Source: JAFAXD01 sp035472475
Lineage (GTDB): Bacteria > Pseudomonadota > Alphaproteobacteria > Rhizobiales > Xanthobacteraceae
Length of the DNA stretch: 23,171 nt
Direction: 5' to 3'
Assembly (NCBI GenBank): GCA_035472475.1
Contig: DATIPA010000085.1
Location: 1 to 23,171 of the forward strand
Each line of letters begins with the position of its first letter. Positions within the stretch are counted from its first letter, which is position 1. Positions 1 to 7,418 of the stretch are shown here, one piece after another. The notes beneath the pieces were generated by a model, which did not search any database, was not told where the DNA came from, and worked only from the letters and a program-made list of their open reading frames with translations. A program made the translations under genes and the position numbers.

Positions 1-1
1 T

Positions 2-247
2 ACCGACCTGATGACGCGGGCTGCAAGGGCGGCCGGGCTTGGGCCCGAGTGCGTGCCGCATGGGCTACGCAAGGCACTCTTGAGGCGCCTCGCCGAGAGG
101 GGTGGCACAGCCAAGGAACTTGCCGCCATTGGCGGTCACAAGAGTCTTGCTGAGATAGAGCGCTACACAGCTGCAGCCGACCAGCGGCGGCTCTCGAAGG
201 CCGCGATGCGCAAGCTTTCGGACGAACCCGGAACGGAGAGTGTCTAA
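2..247 (+). CDS. Tyrosine recombinase/integrase, C-terminal part (5' end outside window)
   Basis: The reading frame is open from base 2, so the gene begins before the window; about 81 residues are visible. They match the catalytic end of tyrosine recombinases in order: an HGLRK segment (the H-x-x-R pair), a GH-K/R-S segment (IGGHKSLAEIE) and the nucleophile tyrosine in ERYTAAADQ, followed by a basic tail typical of rhizobial integrases. The family cuts and rejoins DNA through a 3'-phosphotyrosine link. Whether this one serves a genomic island, phage or plasmid cannot be told because the N-terminal DNA-binding part is missing. It ends 135 nt before minC. No direct repeat that could be an attachment site was recognised. 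Confidence 0.8.
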   Translation, partial: TDLMTRAARAAGLGPECVPHGLRKALLRRLAERGGTAKELAAIGGHKSLAEIERYTAAADQRRLSKAAMRKLSDEPGTESV

Positions 248-316
248 CTCTGAAAGTCCGAGTGTCTAGGAAATTTCCAAAGGATTGAAATTACTTACAG
301 AAAATCGGCCGCGGCC

Positions 317-332
317 TTAACCTTTCGTTAAC
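317..332 (+). promoter_or_regulatory. CtrA-type binding site in the minC promoter
   Basis: The sequence is TTAA, seven bases, then TTAACC, an exact match to the alphaproteobacterial CtrA full-site consensus TTAA-N7-TTAA(C). It lies 51-66 nt before the minC start, where such sites usually overlap the -35 region. A further GGTTAACC palindrome lies at 350-357. CtrA control of min genes is known in other Hyphomicrobiales; here it is inferred from the motif alone. Confidence 0.6.
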
Positions 333-382
333 CGGCGACGGAGCTAATTGGTTAACCCGCCGGAAAGAATCGCAGGCCGTTC

Positions 383-1081
383 GTGACCAGCACTAGCGCC
401 GCACAGATGCGCCCGTCGCTCGGATTTCGCGGTCGCTCCTTCATGGCCTATTCGCTCGCGCCGCAGCCGCCGATCGCCGATTGGCTGGCGGAACTCGACA
501 GATGGGCGCGCAATTCACCCGGCTTCTTCGTAGGCAGGCCGATTGTGCTCGATCTCCTGGCCGTCACGTTGAGCCAGGGTGCAATCGCGCACCTCATCGC
601 CGAACTATCCCAGCGCGCGATCCGTATCATCGGCATCGAAGGCGCTGCGCCGGCCGATCTAGGGGCCGACCTGCCGCCGCTGTTGAAGAACGGCCGGCCA
701 GCCGGCATGGATGATGTTTCAGGCGCCAAACCCGCGGCGCAACAACAGGAACCATCGTCGCTATTGCTGGAAGAGCCGGTGCGCTCCGGCCAATCGGTGA
801 TCTTTCCGCACGGTGACGTCACCGTCGTGGGGCAGGTTGCATCCGGCGCCGAAGTGGTCGCCGGCGGGTCGATCCATATCTACGGCGCGCTGCGCGGCCG
901 CGCCCTCGCGGGGTCGATGGGGAATTCGCGGGCGCGCATCTTCTGCCGCAAGAACGAGGCTGAGCTGCTGGCCATCGACGGCTACTACCAAACGACCGAG
1001 GACATCGACACGAAGCTGCGCAACCGGCCGATCCAGGTCTGGCTCGAAGGCGATATGCTGATGGTCGCTGCCGCGGATTGA
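383..1081 (+). CDS. minC: Septum site-determining protein MinC
   Basis: This is the inhibitor of FtsZ polymerisation, recruited to the membrane by MinD to block division away from midcell. The protein is 232 aa, a normal length. The N-terminal FtsZ-inhibiting domain covers about 10-105 (GFRGRSFMAYSLAP at its start). A variable proline/glutamine-rich linker covers about 105-130. The C-terminal beta-helical MinD-binding domain covers about 133-230, with the conserved IYGALRGRALAGSMGN and IFCRKNEAELLAIDGYY stretches. The start is a GTG with only a distant GGAAAG before it; an in-frame ATG at 407 is possible. It overlaps the longest possible minD frame but ends 20 nt before the preferred minD start. 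First gene of minCDE, probably under CtrA. Confidence 0.95.
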   Translation: MTSTSAAQMRPSLGFRGRSFMAYSLAPQPPIADWLAELDRWARNSPGFFVGRPIVLDLLAVTLSQGAIAHLIAELSQRAIRIIGIEGAAPADLGADLPPLLKNGRPAGMDDVSGAKPAAQQQEPSSLLLEEPVRSGQSVIFPHGDVTVVGQVASGAEVVAGGSIHIYGALRGRALAGSMGNSRARIFCRKNEAELLAIDGYYQTTEDIDTKLRNRPIQVWLEGDMLMVAAAD

Positions 1082-1085
1082 ATAC

Positions 1086-1094
1086 ACAGGAGGT
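1086..1094 (+). promoter_or_regulatory. Strong ribosome binding site that fixes the minD start
   Basis: ACAGGAGGT is a near-perfect anti-16S match ending 7 nt before the ATG at 1102. A longer in-frame start at 1078 would place this sequence inside the gene, so it decides for 1102. Confidence 0.75.
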
Positions 1095-1101
1095 AATTGG
1101 A

Positions 1102-1917
1102 ATGGCGAAAGTGGTGGTTGTCACATCGGGCAAGGGCGGGGTCGGCAAGACGACGACGACGGCCGCGCTCGGTGCCGCGCTGGCGCAGTCAGGACAGAAG
1201 GTTGCTCTGATCGACTTCGACGTCGGGCTGCGCAACCTCGACCTGGTGATGGGGGCCGAACGCCGCGTGGTCTATGACCTGATCAACGTGGTGCAAGGTG
1301 TCGCCAAGCTCCAGCAAGCGCTGATCAAGGACAAGCGTATTGACACTCTGTGGCTGCTGCCGGCCTCGCAAACCCGCGACAAGGATGCACTGACCGAGGA
1401 CGGCGTTGCGCGGGTGATCGCCGAGCTGCGCGAAACCCACGACTGGGTCCTCTGCGACAGCCCGGCCGGGATCGAGCGCGGCGCTACGCTCGCGATGCGG
1501 TTTGCCGACACCGCGGTCATCGTCACCAACCCCGAAGTCTCCTCCGTGCGGGATTCCGACCGCATTATCGGGTTGCTGGACGCCAAGACCGAAAAGGCCG
1601 AGAAGGGCCAGCGTGTCGACAAGCACATTCTCATCACCCGTTACGACGGCGCCCGCGCCGCGCGCGGCGAGATGCTGAGCATCGAGGACGTGCTTGAAAT
1701 TCTGTCGACGCCCTTGCTGGGGATCATTCCGGAAAGCCAGGAGGTGCTGCGCGCCTCCAACCTTGGCGCGCCGGTAACGCTCAGCGATCCCGCGAGCGGA
1801 CCGGCCCGTGCCTACGTTGACGCCGCACGCCGGCTCAACGGCGAATCGGTGGCGATGGCGGTTCCCGGCGACAAGAAGCGGCTGCTTGATCGCCTGTTCG
1901 GACGGAGGGCCGCATGA
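1102..1917 (+). CDS. minD: Septum site-determining ATPase MinD
   Basis: MinD is a ParA/MinD-family ATPase that dimerises on the membrane with ATP, carries MinC and is released by MinE. The 271-aa protein begins MAKVVVVTSGKGGVGKTT, with the deviant Walker A (signature lysine K11, P-loop lysine K16). The switch I region is IDFDVGLRNLDLVMG, and the Walker B-like DWVLCDSPAGIE follows. The last residues (KKRLLDRLFGRR) form the expected amphipathic membrane-targeting helix. The start was set at 1102 by the AGGAGGT ribosome site. The stop overlaps the minE start (ATGA at 1914-1917), so the two genes are translationally coupled. Confidence 0.97.
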   Translation: MAKVVVVTSGKGGVGKTTTTAALGAALAQSGQKVALIDFDVGLRNLDLVMGAERRVVYDLINVVQGVAKLQQALIKDKRIDTLWLLPASQTRDKDALTEDGVARVIAELRETHDWVLCDSPAGIERGATLAMRFADTAVIVTNPEVSSVRDSDRIIGLLDAKTEKAEKGQRVDKHILITRYDGARAARGEMLSIEDVLEILSTPLLGIIPESQEVLRASNLGAPVTLSDPASGPARAYVDAARRLNGESVAMAVPGDKKRLLDRLFGRRAA

Positions 1918-2183
1918 ACCTCATCAACCTGCTACGGCGGCGCGGTTCGGCGCCGGTGGCACGCGAGCGACTGCAGGTCCTGCTCGCCTACGAGCGGGCG
2001 AATCGCGGTCATTCCGATCTACTCGCTGTCCTGCGCGAGGAGATCGTCGCAGTGATCGCCCGCCACGTCACCGTCGATCGCGACAACGTGATAGTTCGAA
2101 TGGATCGCGGCAACACCGTCTCGACGCTCGAGATCGACATCGAGATTCCACACAACGCCGCCGCGCTGCTCGCGCGAGCTTAG
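1914..2183 (+). CDS. minE: Cell division topological specificity factor MinE
   Basis: MinE stimulates MinD ATP hydrolysis and confines MinCD to the poles. The 89-aa protein has the expected parts. There is an N-terminal amphipathic membrane helix (MNLINLLRRR) and an anti-MinCD segment (ARERLQVLLAYERA). The topological-specificity beta domain includes VDRDNVIVRMDRG and LEIDIEIP. It shares four bases with the minD stop and is the last gene of the operon, followed 59 nt later by a rho-independent terminator. Confidence 0.96.
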   Translation: MNLINLLRRRGSAPVARERLQVLLAYERANRGHSDLLAVLREEIVAVIARHVTVDRDNVIVRMDRGNTVSTLEIDIEIPHNAAALLARA

Positions 2184-2242
2184 CGCGCCCAGGCACCGTC
2201 CAGTCAGTTTGCGCCAAAAGTTCGGCTTGATGGGGGGACGAA

Positions 2243-2285
2243 CAAGGAGGGCGGCGGCGGGAGCTGTTGCCCTCCTTGCATTTTT
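2243..2285 (+). terminator. Rho-independent terminator after minCDE
   Basis: A perfect 10-bp stem (CAAGGAGGGC at 2243-2252 paired with GCCCTCCTTG at 2269-2278) encloses a 16-nt loop and is followed by CATTTTT. It ends the minCDE transcript. The opposing Fic-like gene ends 32 nt further on. On that strand the stem is followed mainly by C, so it would terminate less well in that direction. Confidence 0.85.
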
Positions 2286-2317
2286 CGGGATGGGCGATCG
2301 AAGAAAATCACCCCGCT

Positions 2318-2989
2318 CTAGGCGCGCTGGCGCTGTAGGTATTTGGGATTCTCTTGCGACGTCAGAAACTCCGCGAATTGACGTTTCAGCCGCGGCATTT
2401 CCAATAGCAGCGTCAGACTCTTTTTCTTCTTCTTCGTTATGAGGGTCGACGGATCAAAATAGGCCTGCGCGTTCTCGACTGTGAGCACAAACGGCGGATA
2501 GCCGTCGCGGGCCAGAATGTAGCTCATGATGAGAGCCCCGGTCCGATGATTGCCTTCGATGAACAACTCGGGCTCGCTCAGCACCCTGATATAGACGCCG
2601 GCTGCGCGTTTCCACGCCGACTCTTTGGCGTGCATCCCGTACCATTCGATGATGTCGCGGATGCCACCGTCCTTTTCGTCGTAGAAATGCTTCTCGGTAG
2701 CCGCAAGGTGACGCGCCGATTCGGCCCTGACCGCAGGGTCGAGGCCGCACAGCACGATCGCGTTCAGCTCGAGAAAGCAGCGCAGGTGGGCAAGCGAGAA
2801 TAGATCAACCTTGCGCGCGAGCAGATCATCGACAAATGCGTAGCCCAACAGCATACGTTCGACGATCGCATCGTCCATGCTGTCGCGCCGGCTTTTGAGA
2901 ATGGCGTTGATGCGTGGAAACTGAGCCTGCACGTCCCGCAGCGATGCCTCGATCGCTTGCAGGTTGAGAATGCTTCCCCCTCGCTCCAA
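2318..2989 (-). CDS. Fic-domain-like protein lacking the catalytic histidine
   Basis: The 223-aa protein has one recognisable motif, ELFIEGNHRTGA at 141-152. It aligns with the Fic core HxFx(D/E)GNGRxxR of AMP-transferases (Fic/Doc fold). The Phe, Glu, Gly, Asn and first Arg are kept, but the catalytic His is Glu, the second Gly is His and the last Arg is Ala. The surroundings (DIIEWYGMH before, GALIMSYILARDGYPPF after) are helical as in Fic proteins. No inhibitory (S/T)xxxE(G/N) helix was recognised. A run of five lysines (176-180) is unusual. The start is weak: TTG at 2989 has no ribosome site before it; GGGGGAAG at about 2972-2979 suggests a nearby non-ATG start, and the first ATG is residue 38. 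Substrate and activity are unknown. Confidence 0.6.
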   Translation of the reverse strand: MERGGSILNLQAIEASLRDVQAQFPRINAILKSRRDSMDDAIVERMLLGYAFVDDLLARKVDLFSLAHLRCFLELNAIVLCGLDPAVRAESARHLAATEKHFYDEKDGGIRDIIEWYGMHAKESAWKRAAGVYIRVLSEPELFIEGNHRTGALIMSYILARDGYPPFVLTVENAQAYFDPSTLITKKKKKSLTLLLEMPRLKRQFAEFLTSQENPKYLQRQRA

Positions 2990-3052
2990 CGACGGTCGAT
3001 GACCCGGACTTGCCGGGTGCGCGGCGGTTTCGGAAATCGACGTGTTCCTCGG

Positions 3053-3277
3053 TTAGAGACCGGCAGCGCCCAGCGCCTGCTTGCCAAGTGCAATAACACC
3101 GGCCTCAAGCGGAACATAGCCGATTCCGACACCGTCGCTCTGCCCCTGCGTCAACCCCCAAACGACGAATTCGCGCGACATGGTGCCCTTGCCGGGCTCG
3201 GCATACTTCCGGTTGATCGCGATCCAGCTGTAACTCACGATCGGGTACGCTTCGCCGCCGGCGGGCTCACTGACAAG
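3053..3277 (-). pseudogene. Truncated phosphate-binding protein (PstS) remnant
   Basis: About 75 residues match the C-terminal end of PstS proteins: EPAGGEAYPIVSYSWIAINR, then SREFVVWGLTQGQ, and GIGYVPLEAGVIALGK near the end. Compare the intact PstS of this operon, which ends DGADAYPIATFTWLLFYKQ then DSLGYIPLPAPVVAKVK. No signal peptide, N-terminal lobe or phosphate-loop motif precedes it. Only about 85 nt separate it from the pstB stop, so the front three quarters are deleted. A GTG at 3238 could start a 61-aa product, but this falls inside the conserved strand. It differs enough from the intact PstS to be a different paralogue rather than a recent duplicate. Confidence 0.7.
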
Positions 3278-3360
3278 AAACAGAAGGCTGCGACGAAGCC
3301 GGTGAGGGAGGCGGGGCGCCGGCGCGTCATGGCGGTCACCCCCGTCGGATGCGGACGGTT

Positions 3361-4194
3361 TTAGCTGAACTTGCCGCTGATATATTCCTGGGTGAGCTGC
3401 TCGCGCGGGCGCTGGAAGACCTGCTCGGTGTCGCCCATCTCGACCAAGTACCCGGTACGGCCGCCCTTCGAGATGTCGACCCCGAAGAACGCTGTGATGT
3501 CAGCAACGCGGGTCGCCTGCTGCATGTTGTGGGTCACAAGCGCGATCGTGTAGTCCTTCTTGAGCTCCAACATGAGCTCCTCGACGCGACGGGTCGCGAT
3601 CGGGTCGAGCGCAGAGCAGGGCTCGTCCATCAGCAGCACGGTCGGCTCGGTCGCGACCGCTCGCGCGATACACAGACGCTGCTGCTGACCGCCCGACAGC
3701 GACAGGCCGCTGGCCTTGAGCTTGTCCTTGACCTCGTCCCAGAGCGCGGCGCGACGCAGCGCGTGCTCGACCCGCTGGTCGTAATTGCCCTTGAACTTGT
3801 TGAGCCGCAGCCCGAACGCGACGTTGTCATAGATGCTCATAGCGAACGGGTTGGGTTGCTGGAACACCATCCCGATGTAGCGCCGCACCACGACCGGATC
3901 GATGTCCTTGGCGTAGATATCCTGGCCGAGGAAGTGCACGTCGCCTTCCAGGCGGAAGCCCTGGATCAAATCGTTCATGCGGTTGAGGCTGCGCAAGACG
4001 GTGCTTTTGCCGCAGCCCGAGGGACCAATGAACCCGGTGATCTTGCCCTTGCGGATCGGCACGTTTGCATCGCGCACCGCCAGAAACGATCCGTAGTAGA
4101 TCTTGCTCACCTTGCAGTTGATCGCGAGGTCGCCGCTTTTAGCGCTGGCCGGCTTGGCTGGCGCATCGCCCTTAAGCGGTTGCACGACGGTCAT
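3361..4194 (-). CDS. pstB: Phosphate ABC transporter ATP-binding protein PstB
   Basis: PstB is the ATPase of the high-affinity phosphate importer, working on the cytoplasmic face of PstC/PstA. The 277-aa protein has Walker A GPSGCGKST (57-65), the Q-loop in GMVFQQPNPF, signature LSGGQQQR (166-173), Walker B VLLMDEP (186-192) and the switch histidine H212 in THNMQQA. A roughly 20-residue N-terminal Ala/Pro/Lys extension precedes the domain, as is common in rhizobial PstB. The start has AGGAG about 5 nt upstream. It follows pstA after 12 nt and is the last intact pst gene; phoU does not follow. Confidence 0.97.
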   Translation of the reverse strand: MTVVQPLKGDAPAKPASAKSGDLAINCKVSKIYYGSFLAVRDANVPIRKGKITGFIGPSGCGKSTVLRSLNRMNDLIQGFRLEGDVHFLGQDIYAKDIDPVVVRRYIGMVFQQPNPFAMSIYDNVAFGLRLNKFKGNYDQRVEHALRRAALWDEVKDKLKASGLSLSGGQQQRLCIARAVATEPTVLLMDEPCSALDPIATRRVEELMLELKKDYTIALVTHNMQQATRVADITAFFGVDISKGGRTGYLVEMGDTEQVFQRPREQLTQEYISGKFS

Positions 4195-4206
4195 AACAGG
4201 CTCCTG

Positions 4207-5103
4207 TTAGTATTTCGCGCGTCCGAACAGACGGCTCAACACGTTGAATACGAGAACGATCAAGACCAGGACGAGCGATGCAGCCCAGGCCAGCTCGATC
4301 TGGTTGTCGAAGGGCATGCTGGAGAAGTTGTAGATCAGGATCGACAGCGACGCCGTCGGCTCGGACAGGCTGCGCAGCCAGTAGTTGCTGAACAGCGCGG
4401 TGAAGAGGAGTGGCGCCGATTCGCCGGCGACGCGGGCGACACCGAGCATCACGCCGGTGAGAATGCCTGGCAGCGCCGTTGGTAGAACGATCTTCCAGAT
4501 CATCTGCGTGCGCGTGCAGCCCATGCCGAGCGCCGCGTCCTTCATCTTGCGCGGCACCATCTTCATGGCTTCCTCGGCCGTCAGCACGACCGTCGGCAGC
4601 ATCAGAATTGAGAGCGAGATACCGCCCGCGATCGCCGAATATCCGCCCATGGCAAGCACGATCACCGCGTACACGAACACGCCGGCCAGGATTGACGGAA
4701 AGCCGGTCAGCACCTTGGCCAGGAACCGCGACACGCGTCCAAGCTGGCTGTCAGGCCCGAGTTCAGCCAGGTATGCGGCCGCGAGCACGCCGATCGGCAC
4801 GCTGATGATTGTCGCGATCAGCACCATGACGACCGTGCCGATGATTGCGTTGCCGAAGCCGCCGCCGAGTTCGAATCCCGCCGGCGGAAGCTCGGTGAAG
4901 AGATCGAGCGACAGCCGTGCCCCGCCGTGCACGATCAGCATGTAGAGGACGGACACCAGCGGAACGGCGGCGATCAGGGCAACCGCCCACGCACCGATGG
5001 TAAGGATGCCGTTGCGCAACGCCCGACCTTCCGACCACGAATGCGTGAGGGCCGGCGCTTCGCCGGACAAACGCGGTGTGTCCGAGGCGGTCGTGTCGGT
5101 CAT
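4207..5103 (-). CDS. pstA: Phosphate ABC transporter permease PstA
   Basis: PstA is one of two inner-membrane permeases of the Pst phosphate importer. The 298-aa protein has a cytoplasmic N-terminus of about 30 residues and six predicted membrane segments (first near 33-58, last near 275-292). The permease coupling loop reads EEAMKMVPRKMKDAALGMG and contacts PstB. The start ATG overlaps the pstC stop (ATGA at 5100-5103 on the minus strand), so pstC and pstA are translationally coupled. Its length and gene order are normal for the family. Confidence 0.96.
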   Translation of the reverse strand: MTDTTASDTPRLSGEAPALTHSWSEGRALRNGILTIGAWAVALIAAVPLVSVLYMLIVHGGARLSLDLFTELPPAGFELGGGFGNAIIGTVVMVLIATIISVPIGVLAAAYLAELGPDSQLGRVSRFLAKVLTGFPSILAGVFVYAVIVLAMGGYSAIAGGISLSILMLPTVVLTAEEAMKMVPRKMKDAALGMGCTRTQMIWKIVLPTALPGILTGVMLGVARVAGESAPLLFTALFSNYWLRSLSEPTASLSILIYNFSSMPFDNQIELAWAASLVLVLIVLVFNVLSRLFGRAKY

Positions 5104-6077
5104 GCTTTGCCCGAGATCTGACGCTGCGTGAGCGTGAGGAGACCGATACCGGCGACGTTCACCACCAGCGTGATAGCGAGCAGCACGAGGGCGGCGTACA
5201 TCAGCACCTCGACCTCGGCCGGGCCGGCTTCAGGAAAATGCGACGCAAGCAGCGCGGCCAGCGTCTCGGCCGGGGCGAACAGCGACAGGCTCACCTGGTT
5301 GGCGTTGCCGATCAGCATGGCGAGCGCCATGGTCTCACCCAACGCACGCCCGAAACCGAGCACCATGGCACTGAAGATGCCGCCGGCCGCGGTCGGCACC
5401 ATCACCTTCAGGATCACTTCCCATAAGGTGGCGCCCATTCCATAGGCCGCTTCCTTGGTGCGGTACGGCACTGAGTTCAGGGCATCCTGCGAGATCGCGG
5501 CGACCGTTGGCAGCACCATGATGGCAAGCACGATGGCAGCCGGCAGCAGGCCAGGGCCGCTCAACGAAGTCCCAAAAAACGGAATGAAGCCCAGATACTC
5601 ATTGAGCCAGTTCGCCGCCGGCCGGATCGCCGGAATGACGACGAAAATCCCCCACAGCCCGAACACGACGCTCGGGATTGCGGCCAGCATGTCGATGATC
5701 AGCCGAAACACGAAGGCAAGGCGCGGAGGCAGGAAGCCTTGGGTCAGGAAGATCGCGACCGTCAGGCCGAAAAATCCGCCGATCAGCAGCGCCAGCAACG
5801 AGCTGTAGAGCGTGCCCCAGATGCCCGGCAGGATGCCGAACTTGAGCTCCTGCACGTTGTATTGCGAGCTGATCAGGAAGTTGAAATGGTACTTCTGGAT
5901 GGCCGGCATCGCCTGCCCGCCAATTTTCCAGAGAATGTAGGCAACGAGGACGATCAGCAATGCTGCGGCCGCCATGGCGAGCGCGCGGAAAGTTCGATCG
6001 GTTAGATACTCGAAGCTGGCCGGAGGGTGCGTAACCGCGTCCGGCGACGTGGCAATGGCGAACGGCTGGCTCAGCAT
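5100..6077 (-). CDS. pstC: Phosphate ABC transporter permease PstC
   Basis: PstC is the partner permease of PstA. The 325-aa protein has a first membrane segment near 33-52, further hydrophobic segments through to the C-terminus, and the EAA-type loop SVPYRTKEAAYGMGATLWEV. The FGLWGIFVVIP region is typical of PstC. The ATG at 6077 has only a weak GGA before it. The gene lies 52 nt downstream of pstS, behind a very stable hairpin that may reduce its expression relative to pstS. Confidence 0.96.
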   Translation of the reverse strand: MLSQPFAIATSPDAVTHPPASFEYLTDRTFRALAMAAAALLIVLVAYILWKIGGQAMPAIQKYHFNFLISSQYNVQELKFGILPGIWGTLYSSLLALLIGGFFGLTVAIFLTQGFLPPRLAFVFRLIIDMLAAIPSVVFGLWGIFVVIPAIRPAANWLNEYLGFIPFFGTSLSGPGLLPAAIVLAIMVLPTVAAISQDALNSVPYRTKEAAYGMGATLWEVILKVMVPTAAGGIFSAMVLGFGRALGETMALAMLIGNANQVSLSLFAPAETLAALLASHFPEAGPAEVEVLMYAALVLLAITLVVNVAGIGLLTLTQRQISGKA

Positions 6078-6092
6078 GACTGATCCAAATCA

Positions 6093-6121
6093 AACCCGGG
6101 AGGGAAGCTCCCTCCCGGGTT
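6093..6121 (-). terminator. Stable intercistronic hairpin between pstS and pstC
   Basis: A perfect 13-bp inverted repeat (AACCCGGGAGGGA and its complement) closes on a 3-nt loop. On the minus strand it is followed by TTTGATTTGG, which is T-rich but not a clean U-run. It starts 8 nt after the pstS stop. It therefore looks like an attenuator or 3'-end stabiliser that keeps pstS mRNA in excess over the downstream permease and ATPase genes. The function is inferred. Confidence 0.65.
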
Positions 6122-6129
6122 GATACGGT

Positions 6130-7164
6130 TTACTTGATTTCGTTGGCGGCCGTTTTGACCTTCGCGACGACGGGGGCAGGTAGCGGGATGTAACCGAGGC
6201 TGTCGGCCATTGCTTGTCCCTTAGTAGCGCAAAAGTCGACCAGCTTCCGCAACACGTCAGCCTTTTTGACATCTTGTTGTTTGTAGAACAAGAGCCAGGT
6301 GAAGGTCGCTATTGGATAAGCGTCGGCGCCATCCGGATCGTCGACCCAGCCGCGCAGGTCGGGGCCGAGCTTGGCGGCGGCGAGTGCCGCTTCGCCAGAT
6401 TTGGCGTCGGCCTCGATGTACTTGCCGGCCTTGTTCTGCAGGACGGCGATCGGCGTCTTGGTCAGCTTGGCGTAGCCATATTCAATGTAACCGATGGCCC
6501 CGGGCGTCTGCTTGATTGTCGCGGTCACACCGTCATTCTTAGGCGCGCCCACGATCTTGTCGCTGGCCGGCCATTCGACGGTGGTGCCGAAACCGACCTG
6601 CTTGGCGAATGCCGGGCTGACCGCTGACAAATGCTTGGTAAACACAAAGTTCGTTCCGCTGGCGTCGGAACGGCGGACGACGGTAATCGGCAGGTCCGGC
6701 AGTTTTGCGCTTGGATTGGCGGCCGTGATCCGCGGATCGTTCCATTTGGTTATCTTGCCGAGGAAAATGTCCGGGTAGACGTCGTGCGGGAGCTTGATCT
6801 GGGTGACGCCCGGAAGGTTATAGGCCAGCACGATTTCGCCGGCGGTAATCGGGATAAGGACGACGCCATCCTTTACCTTGGCGATCTCCTCGTCCGTCAT
6901 CGCGGCGTCGCTCGCCGCAAAGTCGACGGTGTGATTGATGAAATCCTGGATACCGGCGCCGCTGCCCTTGGATTGATAGTCAACGATGACGCCATTGGCT
7001 CCTTTGCTGAAGGTCTTGAACCAGGCCGCATAGATCGGGGCCGGGAAGCTTGCTCCCGATCCGATCAGGCGCATGTCTTGCGCGCGCGCTCCCGGATCGT
7101 GGACGAACGCGGCGAAGGCGAGGAGCGCCGTGCCAAGCAGCGGCGCGCGGACAAAACGCTTCAT
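6130..7164 (-). CDS. pstS: Phosphate ABC transporter substrate-binding protein PstS
   Basis: This is the periplasmic phosphate-binding protein that feeds PstC/PstA/PstB. The 344-aa precursor starts with a basic and hydrophobic signal peptide and a likely cut after ARA (residues 26-28, before QDMRL). The mature start GSGASFPAPIYAAWF is the classic PstS motif. The phosphate-binding segments SKGSGAGIQDF and VRRSDASGTNFVFTKHL are present, as is AIGYIEYGYA in the second lobe. AAGGG lies about 10 nt before the ATG. It is the first gene of the operon, with a Pho box about 130 nt upstream, so it should be induced by phosphate starvation through PhoB. Confidence 0.97.
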   Translation of the reverse strand: MKRFVRAPLLGTALLAFAAFVHDPGARAQDMRLIGSGASFPAPIYAAWFKTFSKGANGVIVDYQSKGSGAGIQDFINHTVDFAASDAAMTDEEIAKVKDGVVLIPITAGEIVLAYNLPGVTQIKLPHDVYPDIFLGKITKWNDPRITAANPSAKLPDLPITVVRRSDASGTNFVFTKHLSAVSPAFAKQVGFGTTVEWPASDKIVGAPKNDGVTATIKQTPGAIGYIEYGYAKLTKTPIAVLQNKAGKYIEADAKSGEAALAAAKLGPDLRGWVDDPDGADAYPIATFTWLLFYKQQDVKKADVLRKLVDFCATKGQAMADSLGYIPLPAPVVAKVKTAANEIK

Positions 7165-7293
7165 GCGAGAGACCCTTCGTGGCTGATGCCTATTTGGCGG
7201 CTATGCCTACCCGGCTATTGCCCGCCGAGGAGCGCACGGCGGATCGAAATACCTTCCGGTCGCTTTCTCGGCACCGCACCATCGGTCCCGTAC

Positions 7294-7311
7294 ATGACAG
7301 TTACATGACAG
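7294..7311 (-). promoter_or_regulatory. Pho box (PhoB binding site) upstream of pstS
   Basis: On the minus strand the site reads CTGTCATGTAACTGTCAT: two exact CTGTCAT repeats with an 11-bp period, as in the PhoB consensus. It lies 130 nt before the pstS ATG. No good -10 box is visible downstream, which is normal for PhoB-dependent promoters. PhoB itself is not encoded in this window. Confidence 0.9.
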
Positions 7312-7418
7312 TTCGCGCCTCCCCGAGTGACGATATTCGGTCCACCCTCGTCCTTAGGGCGACCGGGAGGACAACTTTCTATGAACATCCGCCGTCCTGG
7401 AAAATTTTGCGGGGCAAC

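Noticed and set aside
3002..3018. ACCCGG/CCGGGT hairpin between the PstS relic and the Fic-like gene as a terminator.
   Set aside because: The stem is only 6 bp with no T-run on either strand, so there is not enough to call it.
3053..3238. A 61-codon GTG-started frame read as a small intact gene.
   Set aside because: It starts in the middle of a PstS beta-strand and similarity continues upstream of the GTG, so a truncated pseudogene explains it better.
3349..4485. A 378-codon open frame on the plus strand opposite pstB and pstA.
   Set aside because: It is antisense to genes with intact ABC motifs and has no family resemblance; the long frame follows from high GC at third positions.
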